Assembly (NCBI GenBank): GCA_030428695.1 | Contig: JAUIEM010000421.1 | Coordinates: forward strand, 1 to 8,342 | Length of the DNA: 8,342 nt | Reading direction: 5' to 3' | From: a bacterium | Lineage (GTDB): Bacteria > Planctomycetota > J058 > JAJDCP01 | Shown here: positions 1-6,467 of the stretch, piece after piece | Position numbering within the stretch: position 1 is the stretch's first letter | How the letters are laid out: every line of letters starts with the position of its first letter | Notes under the pieces: generated by a model | Told to the model about the DNA's origin: nothing | The model's database searches: none | The model's input: the letters and a program-made list of their open reading frames with translations, nothing else | Translations under genes and position numbers: made by a program

Positions 1-64
1 GTTCGGCGGCGTCACGTTCAATCGCTACCACCAGTACTACGCGGACTGGCTGCTCGAGGAGTAG
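1..64 (+). CDS. 3' end of an unidentified protein (partial)
   Basis: The frame beginning at base 2 reads through to a TAG at 62-64. It encodes about 20 residues ending FNRYHQYYADWLLEE. The aromatic-rich, balanced composition looks like real protein, and the strong GC bias at third positions agrees with the neighbouring genes. Too little is visible to assign a family. The start lies outside the window. It is followed by 136 bases before the GTG of the next gene, so it may or may not belong to the same transcription unit. Confidence 0.5.
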   Translation, partial: FGGVTFNRYHQYYADWLLEE

Positions 65-200
65 CGCCGGGCGTGCGACCCAGCAGCCAGCGCTCGCCAT
101 CCGTCGCAACCGTACCCGCGCTGAGCGCGCCCGGGGCGACGACGCAGCGTTCGCGAAGACAGGCGACGACAACGAGCCGGTCGTCCCGGTCGACGAGCCG

Positions 201-1148
201 GTGATGGAGCCGGCGCCCGAGCCTCCTCGCGGCGGCGGAGACAGCGCCGTCGAGCCCGAGCCCCGCGGCGGCGGGGAGAGCGCCCCGGAGCCCGCCGGCG
301 ACGCGCAGCTCGTGCCCGAGGCCCGGGTCGAGGTCGGCATCTCGACCGACGCCCATCCGGCCCTCGAGCTCGTCCGCATCAACCGCAAGGGCTTCAAGGA
401 TTTCCGCTCCGGACACGACCGCGCGCTGTGCATCTGGATTCCGGGAGGCACGACCGTCCTCGGGGACGAGAGCAGCCACGCGATGGAGTCCGAGAAGCCG
501 GCCCACGCGGTCTACCTGCGCCCCTACTTCGTCGACAAGTTCCCGGTGACCAACGAGGCCTACGCCCGCTTCCTCAAGGTCGCCGAGCGCCACGAGCACT
601 GCCATCCCGACGAGCCTCCCGGCAAGAGCCACGTGCCGAGCCACTGGGGCAGCGCCGAGTACACGCGGGTCAGCGCCGAGCCGAACTGCCCGGTCGTGTT
701 CGTCGACTGGTTCGACGCCTGGGCCTACCTGCGCTGGGTCGGCCGTCGCCTGCCGACCGAGGCGGAGTGGGAGTACGCTTCCCGCGGCCGCCGCCGCTTC
801 CAGTTCCCCTGGGGCAACACCTCGCCGGACGACCGGCACGCGAACTTCGCCCGCGCGGTCGGCCACACCAGCGCGGTCGGCGGCCTGCCGAAGGGCAGCG
901 CCTGCTGCGGGGCGATGGACATGGCGGGCAACGTGTGGGAGTGGATCTTCGACTGGAAGGGCCCCTACGCGAAGGCCAAAGAGCCCCGCGAGAGCCCCCG
1001 GGGTCCCGACAGCGGCGAGCACAAGATCATCCGCGGCGGCAGCTGGAGCAGCCCCGAGGACAGCTGCCGGGGCGCCTTCCGCAACTGGTGCGATCCGCTG
1101 TCCCGCGGTCCCCACATCGGCTTCCGCGGCGCCTGCGACAACCTGTAG
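201..1148 (+). CDS. Formylglycine-generating-enzyme-like (FGE-sulfatase/SUMF1) domain protein
   Basis: 315 aa from GTG 201; the adjacent ATG 204 is an equally good start, and neither has a clear Shine-Dalgarno. Residues 1-45 are a proline/glutamate/glycine-rich low-complexity segment in which an EP..RGGG(D/E)SA unit occurs twice, 36 bases apart. Residues 75-315 carry the FGE-sulfatase signatures in order: IPGG (80-83), HAVYLRPYFVDKFPVTNEAY (102-121), CPVVFVDWFDAWAY (163-176), RRLPTEAEWEYASRG (182-196), FPWGN (202-206), GNVWEWIFDW (243-252), RGGSW (278-282) and GFRGA (307-311). The family includes sulfatase-activating enzymes, EgtB-type oxidases and many domains of unknown role. True FGEs use two cysteines just after RGGS. 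By my alignment the first is Ser284 and the second is Cys289, so formylglycine formation is doubtful. No signal peptide or membrane helix is visible. It is first in a probable unit with the DUF493 and ankyrin genes. The fold is near certain; the reaction is not. Confidence 0.93.
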   Translation: MMEPAPEPPRGGGDSAVEPEPRGGGESAPEPAGDAQLVPEARVEVGISTDAHPALELVRINRKGFKDFRSGHDRALCIWIPGGTTVLGDESSHAMESEKPAHAVYLRPYFVDKFPVTNEAYARFLKVAERHEHCHPDEPPGKSHVPSHWGSAEYTRVSAEPNCPVVFVDWFDAWAYLRWVGRRLPTEAEWEYASRGRRRFQFPWGNTSPDDRHANFARAVGHTSAVGGLPKGSACCGAMDMAGNVWEWIFDWKGPYAKAKEPRESPRGPDSGEHKIIRGGSWSSPEDSCRGAFRNWCDPLSRGPHIGFRGACDNL

Positions 1149-1155
1149 CCGCGAC

Positions 1156-1160
1156 GGGAG
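1156..1160 (+). promoter_or_regulatory. Ribosome-binding site of the DUF493 gene
   Basis: GGGAG lies 8 bases before GTG 1169. This favours 1169 over the in-frame GTG at 1160, which overlaps the GGGAG itself. Confidence 0.6.
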
Positions 1161-1168
1161 TGCCCCCT

Positions 1169-1453
1169 GTGCTGAACCTGCCCTCCGTCGAGGCCCTCGA
1201 GCAGGCCCACGCCTTCCCCGGTCCCTACCTCATCAAGGTCTTCGGTCCCCCGGGCGACGACTTCCTGCAGCGCAGCCGCGCGGCCGCGACCGCGGTGCTC
1301 GGCGCCGAGTCGGCCGTCGAGGCCTCCCGGCGCCTCAGCGCCCAGGGCCGCTACAGCTGCGTCAGCCTGCGCCTGTTCGTGCAGTCCGCCGACCAGGTGC
1401 GCGAGGCCTACCTCGCGCTGTCCCGGCTCGACGGTGTGCGGATGATGCTGTAA
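1169..1453 (+). CDS. DUF493 (YbeD-like) family protein
   Basis: 94 aa from GTG 1169. The two family hallmarks are clear: FPGPYLIKVFG at residues 16-26, which matches the FP.P(F/Y)..KV.G core of E. coli YbeD, and a C-terminal half (57-94) with a GRYSCVSLRL strand, an SADQVREAY helix and the ending DGVRMML, against DIVRMVL in YbeD. Length also fits (YbeD is 87 aa). The fold is a small ferredoxin-like alpha/beta sandwich resembling ACT regulatory domains. The family's molecular role is unsettled, and it is presumed to act in the cytoplasm. The gene starts 20 bases after the FGE-like stop, and only two bases separate its TAA from the ankyrin ATG, which points to co-transcription and coupled translation. 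The family call is firm; no pathway can be read from the context. Confidence 0.92.
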   Translation: MLNLPSVEALEQAHAFPGPYLIKVFGPPGDDFLQRSRAAATAVLGAESAVEASRRLSAQGRYSCVSLRLFVQSADQVREAYLALSRLDGVRMML

Positions 1454-1455
1454 GG

Positions 1456-2061
1456 ATGAACCTCGTCGCGCTCGTCCAGGCCGGCGACCTCGACGCCGTG
1501 CGCGGCGCCCTGGCGGAGCGCGGGCTCCCGGAGGACGGCGGCGCCGCGGCCCTGGTGATGGCCTGCCGCCACCTGCGCCCGCGCATGGTCGAGGCCCTGC
1601 TCGCGGCCGGGGCCGATCCCGGCCGTCCGGACGCTTCCGCCGATCCTCCGCTGGTCGCGGCTGCCTATGGGTACGGGCAGGGACATCGGCGGGGGCTCGC
1701 GACCTTCTCCCACCTGCTCGACGCCGGAGCTCCGATCGACGCTCGCAACCCGCGGGGCTGGACCGCCCTGATGGTCGCCGCCTGGCACGCCGCGGAGCAG
1801 CTGCTCACCCTCCTGCTCGCGCGGGGCGCCGACCCGGACCTGGTCGACGGAGAGGGGAAGAGCGCGCTGATGCTCGCCTGCGAGGGGCGCTTCGTCGACT
1901 TCTGCGCGATGTTCGACAACCGGCCGCCGCCGGCCGCGGCCTTCGCGCGCTGCGCGCGCACCCTGCTGGCGGCCGGGGCCGATCCGGAGCTGCGGGACGC
2001 CGGGGGAAGGACCGCGCGCGCGCTCGCCTTCGCGGACGAGGTGCGGGCGGTGTGGGGCTGA
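1456..2061 (+). CDS. Ankyrin-repeat protein
   Basis: 201 aa from ATG 1456. Ankyrin units are recognisable by their LL..GADP turns: VEALLAAGADP (45-55), FSHLLDAGAPIDARNPRGWTAL (84-105, with an ALMVAA helix following), LLTLLLARGADPDLVDGEGK (116-135, then SALMLA) and ARTLLAAGADPELRDAGGRT (167-186). A degenerate unit at 1-30 and a partial one at 186-200 cap the ends, giving about five or six repeats. A 30-residue insert with Phe, Cys and Pro residues (146-166) separates the last two. Ankyrin stacks are protein-binding scaffolds; nothing here shows a partner or catalytic site. There is no signal peptide or membrane helix, so it is probably cytoplasmic. The ATG sits in TAAGGATG directly after the DUF493 stop. 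The only purine run touches the start codon and cannot act as a normal ribosome-binding site, so translation is probably coupled to the gene before it. Confidence 0.93.
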   Translation: MNLVALVQAGDLDAVRGALAERGLPEDGGAAALVMACRHLRPRMVEALLAAGADPGRPDASADPPLVAAAYGYGQGHRRGLATFSHLLDAGAPIDARNPRGWTALMVAAWHAAEQLLTLLLARGADPDLVDGEGKSALMLACEGRFVDFCAMFDNRPPPAAAFARCARTLLAAGADPELRDAGGRTARALAFADEVRAVWG

Positions 2062-2117
2062 GGTTGCGGGAGGGATTGGTGGCGATTCAACACCTGCTAC
2101 AAACCGTCTGGCTTCTC

Positions 2118-2147
2118 TTGTAGGGGAGGGGTTTGTAGGGGAGGGGT
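2118..2147 (+). repeat. Two tandem copies of a 15-base G-rich unit (G-quadruplex-capable)
   Basis: TTGTAGGGGAGGGGT occurs twice head to tail (2118-2132 and 2133-2147) with no mismatch. Together the copies hold four G4 runs with loops of 1, 6 and 1 bases (A, TTTGTA, A), a classical G-quadruplex-capable pattern on the + strand. It lies in the gap between the convergent ankyrin and peptidoglycan-binding genes. Confidence 0.75.
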
Positions 2148-2159
2148 TTACCCCCTCCC
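2139..2159. terminator. Possible terminator hairpin between convergent genes
   Basis: GGGAGGGG (2139-2146) and CCCCTCCC (2152-2159) form a perfect 8-bp, almost all-GC stem around the loop TTTAC. It lies 78 bases after the ankyrin stop and 86 bases beyond the stop of the minus-strand gene, so it could serve both. No T-run follows on either strand, so it is not a standard intrinsic terminator. Weaker inverted repeats lie nearer the minus-strand gene: GGCCTGG/CCTGGCC (2180-2186 and 2195-2201, one mismatch) and CCGAAG/CTTCGG (2209-2214 and 2229-2234). The whole 2062-2244 gap seems to hold only these elements. Confidence 0.4.
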
Positions 2160-2244
2160 GCGGGCGAGGATGGACGGCAGGCCTGGTGCATCGTCCTGGC
2201 CACCCCTGCCGAAGAAGCGACACCACGACTTCGGAAACAGTGCG

Positions 2245-5200
2245 CTAGCTCGAGGCTGTGGCCCGCCGCCGCTTGCGCTCCTTGTAGGAGACGCGCTTGG
2301 GCTTCTTCGGCGCGGCCGGCTTCTCTTCCGGCTGGCTCTGGGCCCGCAGAGCGCGCTCGTGCAGGAAGACGCGATGTCCAGCCTCGACGATCGGGGCGCG
2401 CTCGGGGGCGAGGGTGGTCGCGTCGAGCAGGGCGCGGTACAGCTCCCGCTCCTCCTCCGGGTCGAGCCAGCGGCCCGCGCGGGCCCAGGCGTCGAGGATG
2501 CGCGGCAGCAGCGTGCGGCGCGCCGCGGCGAGACCGGGCAGGCTCAGGCCGCGGGCGGTGCCCGCCCCGGTCTGCAGGCGACGCCAGTCGTCGATCACCG
2601 AGGCGGCGAGGGCGGCGATGCCCTTGGCGGACTTCGCGGCGCCGGACCAGCGGCCGGCCATCAGCTCGCTGAGCTTCCCGGAAGGCAGCGCGAAGCCGGC
2701 GTGCAGTGCGCCGTCGAACACGACCTCGTCGGGCCGCCGCCAGGCCTCGACGTGCTCCTGCGCCAGGCACAGCCCGCCGCCGGCCCGCTGCAGGGCGCGC
2801 GGCATGCGGCCGTCGAACCAGTCGAAGCCGAGGGCGACCCCGTCGGCGTCCGCGGCGACGGCCGCGCCGTCGGGCTCGTAGCGCACCTCGGCGGCGTCGG
2901 TGCCGCGCAGCTGCGGGGAGAGCTCGCCGATCGCGGCGTTGAGCTCGTCGAGCAGCCCTTCGTGCTCTCCGCCGGCGCGCCACAGGGTGCGCATCGTCGC
3001 CTCGCGCTCGGCGCCGAGGCAGGGGATGGACTTCGGCTGCGCTTCCTTCTCCTTGGCCGCGAGCACCGGCCCGAAGAGCTCCTCGAGGCCGGGGAAGTCG
3101 TCGCGCTTGACCGCGACCTGCGAGAACGCCAGCTTGCGCGCGACGAAGATCGACACCAGCCGCGGCTCGGGGGTGTCGAGGTCGTACAGGTAGCCGCGGG
3201 AGGCCTCGCCGAGCTGCTCGGCGAGCTTGCCCGGCACCAGGTCGTACTCCCCGTCACCGCGCAGGAACTCCGCGAGCGCGTTCTCCGAGGCGGCCGGCAC
3301 GTGGTCGCCCTCGTCGCGCCCCGCCTGGGCGAACAAGAAGCTCAGGGTCGGCTGCTCGAGCCGGGGGCCGAGGGCGCCGAGGTGGATCCAGGCCTCGAGG
3401 GCGCGGCGCGCGGCCAGGTAGACCCTCCCGGCGAGGCTGAAGAAGACGCAGGTCGGCAGGGTGCCGCCCGGCGCCCGGAACAGCGCGACGAACAGGTCGT
3501 GCGGCGTCAGCGAGAGCGCGCCCTTGCGGTCTTCGAAGCCGAGCCGTCCGGTGTCCCACAGTCGGCCGCGGGCCTCGGCCGCGTAGTCGCGGGCGACGTA
3601 GTCGACCTCCTGCCGCTGGGCGAGCTGCCACAGCTTCGGGGCGCGGCTGAAGGCCTCGGCGAGCGCCTCGCGGGGCGTGTCGAAGGGGGCGAGCCCTTTG
3701 CCCTCGGGCCGGCGCGCGTCGAGGACGGCGACCTGCAGCCCCGGCCACATGCGTTCCTTGAGCAGGCCGAGCCGGCGGAAGAGCGGGAGCTCTTCGAGCA
3801 CGACGTCGAGGATCTGCCCGGTCAGGGTGATGATCTCGTCGTGGGAGCGGAAGCGCGCCTCGCCGGCGCCGGTCTGCTGGTCCTGCTCGAGCCAGGTAAA
3901 GCTCTTGCCGCTGCGCAGCTGCCAGTCTTTGAGCCGCTCGGGGCGGTAGGGGCTGGCCTCGTTGCCGCCGAGGGCCGCGCACAGCACCTCGAGGCTGTGC
4001 AGCCGCTGGTGGCGCTGGGTGTTGTCGATCAGGTCTTCGCGGGGGATCGCCTGCTTGAGCAGCTTCGCCCGCCGCTGCAGCCGCGCCGCCATCTCGCGCT
4101 TGCCGTCCTCGAGGGCGCAGATCTGCGCGTAGGCGCTCGCGAGCACCTCGGTGTCCGCCTCGAGGGACAGGGTCTCGGCCAGCGCATCCTCGATGCTCGC
4201 GTGGGGCTCTTCCGGCTCGACGCGCAGGCACAGCGCGTCGGACTTCCGCACCAGCTCGAGGTCCGGATCGATGTCGAGCGCGGGGAAGCTCTCGGCCCAG
4301 CGCGGCTGCGTCAGCTGCTCGAGCGTGCGCTCGGGCTCGACGGAGCGTCCGTCGAGCGCCCGCAGCCGCGCCAGCGTCGGCGAGGCCAGCCAGGGCGCGA
4401 GCACCTTGCCGAGGCTCGGGGCGTGCTCGCCGGGCACCCAGCCGAGCACGTAGCGCACCTTGCCGGTGCCGTCCCCGCCGTCCGCCGCGACCCCGTCGAC
4501 CCGCTCGGCGCAGTACAGGTAGCCGCCGGCGTCGGTCGCGAACAGCAGGGTCTCCGCCTCATTGCCCAGGGCGACCGCGCGCTGCTTGATCGGCCGCTTC
4601 TGCCCGTCCTCGAGCCGGATCGGCAGCAGCACCGGCAGCGGACCGTCGGCGGGCGGCAGCTTCGACGCGTCGAGCAGCACCTGGCGCGGGCCGGTCTGGG
4701 CGTCGAGGGTGAGGGTGAACGGCCCCTCTTCCGCTTCGACTTCCTCGGCGAGGCGGAAGCGGCCGTCGGTCAGCTCGAGGTTGAAGGTCTTCTCCGCCCC
4801 CCCGCTGAGCTGCAGGGTGTAGCTCTGCAGCGGCTCGAGCTCGGGCAGGAAGGCCTCGAGCCGCAGCAGGGGCGTGTCGCCGATCCGCCGGGTCAGCGTG
4901 ATGCGCTCGCGGGCGAGCACGCGGTCGCACTCGGACTCCTGCAGCTGGCGCAGCTTCGCGTCGGGCATCGGCCGGAAGCTGTAATAGACGAAGAACTCGT
5001 CGTCATCCATCATGAAGCCCGGCCGGCCGTCGCGCATCAGCCGGCCCTCGGCGTCGGTCACGAAGGCCTCCGCGACCTCGAAGCCCGGCGTGTGCAGGCT
5101 GTCGCAGTAGATGTACGCGTTCTTGAGCGGCTCGCCGGTGTCCTCGAAGAAGACCCGCGGGTTGACCGCGAGGTTGCCGGGCGGCGAGGGCGGCCTGCGG

Positions 5201-5571
5201 GGCGCGAGGGCGGGCTTCCGCTTCGCGATGCCGGCGTCGGCGGACGCGCCGGCGTCCTGCTCGGGCGTGGGAAGCTCTGGAGCGTCGGGGGTCTCGGGCT
5301 TCTTTTCCGCGAGGTCGCCGCCGATGTTCTCGTGCTGCACCCGCAGGCAGGTCTCGTTGAGGGTGTGCTTGAGGCGCGCGCTGGCGATGCCGTTCGGGCG
5401 CTCGCCGACGCTGGTCTGGAACGCCTTGATCGCTTCCTTGGTCTGCCGGTTGCGCCGGCCGTTGACCGCGCCAGGCGAGGTGTCGAGCTGGCCCTGCTCG
5501 TGCAAATAGGCCAGCCGGGCCTGTACGCCGATCAGGCTGTCCTGCGGATGCGCTTCGAAGTCGGTTGCCAT
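2245..5571 (-). CDS. Large peptidoglycan-binding-domain protein of unknown function
   Basis: 1108 aa from ATG 5569-5571 to TAG at 2245. Residues 12-72 match the peptidoglycan-binding 1 fold: VQARLAYL, then VNGRRNRQTKEAIKAFQ, then NGIASARLKHTL. Residues 88-135 are a Pro/Glu/Ala-rich, probably disordered linker. Residues 136-185 (FFEDTGEPLKNAYIY ... VTDAEGRLMRDG) look like a carboxypeptidase-regulatory-type beta module, and strand-rich sequence continues to about 380. From about 400 to 1070 the protein is mainly alpha-helical and I recognise no family. The tail (1080-1108) is lysine/arginine-rich (KKPKRVSYKERKRRR). There is no signal peptide or membrane helix. A peptidoglycan-binding module followed by a PL..A.....TDA.G beta module is something I associate with secretion-linked or envelope-targeted proteins, including type VI and related injection systems, but no such machinery is visible here. 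The strand choice is firm: the equally long opposite frame has unnatural, Arg/Gly/Ala/Leu-dominated composition. Confidence 0.88.
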   Translation of the reverse strand: MATDFEAHPQDSLIGVQARLAYLHEQGQLDTSPGAVNGRRNRQTKEAIKAFQTSVGERPNGIASARLKHTLNETCLRVQHENIGGDLAEKKPETPDAPELPTPEQDAGASADAGIAKRKPALAPRRPPSPPGNLAVNPRVFFEDTGEPLKNAYIYCDSLHTPGFEVAEAFVTDAEGRLMRDGRPGFMMDDDEFFVYYSFRPMPDAKLRQLQESECDRVLARERITLTRRIGDTPLLRLEAFLPELEPLQSYTLQLSGGAEKTFNLELTDGRFRLAEEVEAEEGPFTLTLDAQTGPRQVLLDASKLPPADGPLPVLLPIRLEDGQKRPIKQRAVALGNEAETLLFATDAGGYLYCAERVDGVAADGGDGTGKVRYVLGWVPGEHAPSLGKVLAPWLASPTLARLRALDGRSVEPERTLEQLTQPRWAESFPALDIDPDLELVRKSDALCLRVEPEEPHASIEDALAETLSLEADTEVLASAYAQICALEDGKREMAARLQRRAKLLKQAIPREDLIDNTQRHQRLHSLEVLCAALGGNEASPYRPERLKDWQLRSGKSFTWLEQDQQTGAGEARFRSHDEIITLTGQILDVVLEELPLFRRLGLLKERMWPGLQVAVLDARRPEGKGLAPFDTPREALAEAFSRAPKLWQLAQRQEVDYVARDYAAEARGRLWDTGRLGFEDRKGALSLTPHDLFVALFRAPGGTLPTCVFFSLAGRVYLAARRALEAWIHLGALGPRLEQPTLSFLFAQAGRDEGDHVPAASENALAEFLRGDGEYDLVPGKLAEQLGEASRGYLYDLDTPEPRLVSIFVARKLAFSQVAVKRDDFPGLEELFGPVLAAKEKEAQPKSIPCLGAEREATMRTLWRAGGEHEGLLDELNAAIGELSPQLRGTDAAEVRYEPDGAAVAADADGVALGFDWFDGRMPRALQRAGGGLCLAQEHVEAWRRPDEVVFDGALHAGFALPSGKLSELMAGRWSGAAKSAKGIAALAASVIDDWRRLQTGAGTARGLSLPGLAAARRTLLPRILDAWARAGRWLDPEEERELYRALLDATTLAPERAPIVEAGHRVFLHERALRAQSQPEEKPAAPKKPKRVSYKERKRRRATASS

Positions 5572-5579
5572 CGCCGTTA

Positions 5580-5585
5580 ATTGTA
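5580..5585 (-). promoter_or_regulatory. Possible -10 box giving a near-leaderless transcript of the large gene
   Basis: On the minus strand TACAAT (5 of 6 to the sigma-70 -10 consensus) ends 8 bases before ATG 5571, so transcription would begin close to the start codon. No Shine-Dalgarno precedes this ATG, which fits leaderless initiation. No good -35 box lies at 16-18 bases; a TTGACG is 31 bases upstream, which is too far. It is a short match in a GC-rich region and could be chance. Confidence 0.28.
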
Positions 5586-5625
5586 GTCACTGCCCGAAGC
5601 GGAGGGAAGCGGGCTCCGTCAAACC

Positions 5626-5654
5626 TTGCGAGCGGGCGCGACCGCGGCTACCCT
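5626..5654 (+). promoter_or_regulatory. Possible sigma-70-type promoter of the 152-aa gene
   Basis: TTGCGA (5626-5631) and TACCCT (5649-5654) are separated by exactly 17 bases, in the divergent intergenic region. The matches to consensus are 4 of 6 and 3 of 6. The start of transcription would fall about 50 bases before GTG 5711. Confidence 0.3.
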
Positions 5655-5710
5655 CAGCCCGCGAGAGCTGCCGTGGGGCGCGGCACAAGGGGCCCGGAAA
5701 GCGAGGGAAG

Positions 5711-6169
5711 GTGACCGCACCGCAGCACATCCTGATCTACGTCTCGGTCAGCAAGGACGGGCGCGAGCTCTACCGCTCGAAGATCCGCGAGCTGCGGGCC
5801 CTCGGCAGCGTGATGGTGCGGATCGCCCTCGACCGGCTGCGTTCCGAGGACCCCAACGCCTGGCTCGGCGCCGACCTCGCCTACGTCGACGCCTCGACCG
5901 GGCGGCCGCTGCTCGCCCTCTCCCTCGAGGGGCGGGCGCTGCTGATCCGGGGCGAGATCCCCGCGGCCTACAAGGAGCGCCTGCTCTGCCCCGAGGAGAC
6001 CAGCCGGAGCGTCGACCGGGCGATCTCCCGCTACGCCCCGACGATGGAAGAGGCCGAGCGCGAGCTGCTCCAGCGCACCTTCCGCACCAGGGTCGACGGC
6101 CTGCTGCGCCGCATCGCCCGCGACCTCGACGAGCACGGCCGCTTCCAGTTCACCGTCCAGCGGCCGTGA
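5711..6169 (+). CDS. Hypothetical protein, 152 aa, unknown function
   Basis: Starts at GTG 5711, with GAGGG at 5703-5707 only three bases upstream, a slightly short ribosome-binding spacing. No other in-frame start exists upstream in the visible leader. The protein begins with a hydrophobic strand (HILIYVSVS, residues 6-14), followed by a basic helix (RELYRSKIRELRAL, 18-31), a second strand/helix region to residue 80, and a highly charged helical C-terminal half (MEEAERELLQRTF, then VDGLLRRIARDL). There is one cysteine (93) and no signal peptide or membrane helix, so it looks like a soluble cytoplasmic protein. I recognise no family. Natural composition, strong GC third positions and absence of a better competing frame support it as real. 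It is divergent from the large peptidoglycan-binding gene with 139 bases between the starts, so the two could share regulation. Confidence 0.8.
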   Translation: MTAPQHILIYVSVSKDGRELYRSKIRELRALGSVMVRIALDRLRSEDPNAWLGADLAYVDASTGRPLLALSLEGRALLIRGEIPAAYKERLLCPEETSRSVDRAISRYAPTMEEAERELLQRTFRTRVDGLLRRIARDLDEHGRFQFTVQRP

Positions 6170-6467
6170 GTTCCGCTGAGCAGGGCACGAGTGCGAAGCT
6201 CGGTAGGCGTGGGCTGGGCTGGGTAGCTTGGCTGTGCTGTGCTGCGCTGCGTCGGCATCGGGGATCCATGGGGTTGGCGGCAATCGTCACGCGAGGGGCG
6301 ACGGAACGCAATATTGGGATGGCCGGACGGATGCGACTGACCCGGCGAGCCGGATCCAGGAGCTCACGCCGCTCGCTCGCCAGGCACTGGAATCGCGCAT
6401 GCATCCGAGTAGCAACTCCTTGGCGCTGACTAATGAGGTTGACAAAGGAACTCCAGGAGATACCGGC
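6170..6467. other. 298-base stretch without a convincing gene, at a GC-content boundary
   Basis: This gap lies between the 3' ends of two convergent genes and marks the change from about 75% GC to the AT-richer Rhs region. Short frames exist on both strands (for example + 6228-6497 and - 6287-6478), but none has a ribosome-binding site or a recognisable family. One stretch of the + frame around 6337-6440 (RIQELTPLARQALESRM) has protein-like composition and might be a decayed gene fragment. Only weak inverted repeats are seen (AAGCT at 6196-6200 with AGCTT at 6225-6229), and no clear terminator. Confidence 0.5.
6231..6250 (+). repeat. Four tandem GCTGY pentamers
   Basis: GCTGT, GCTGT, GCTGC, GCTGC run head to tail. 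The bases just before (6211-6223) are a similar TGGGC/GCTGGG run, so 6211-6251 is a short low-complexity tract. Confidence 0.6.

Noticed and set aside
18..1115. A 365-codon open frame on the - strand opposite the FGE-like gene
   Set aside because: Same antisense artefact. The + strand carries an almost complete set of FGE-sulfatase motifs.
428..1453. A 341-codon + frame that could make the DUF493 protein much longer
   Set aside because: Codons before 1160 lie out of frame over the FGE-like gene and give Arg/Pro-rich nonsense. The DUF493 family length and the GGGAG site support the start at 1169.
2170..5580. A 1136-codon open frame on the + strand opposite the large peptidoglycan-binding gene
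   Set aside because: Its product is dominated by Arg, Gly, Ala, Leu, Val and Glu, with very few Lys, Asn, Phe, Tyr or Ile and no recognisable domain. It is the antisense reading of a strongly GC-biased gene, where stop codons rarely occur. The minus strand has a clear peptidoglycan-binding motif.
5654..6283. A 209-codon - frame opposite the 152-aa gene
   Set aside because: Arg/Gly/Ala/Pro-rich, lacks a ribosome-binding site and runs past both ends of a better-composed + strand gene.
6439..6444. Perfect -35 hexamer TTGACA on the + strand
   Set aside because: No -10-like hexamer at 16-18 bases and no gene downstream on that strand.
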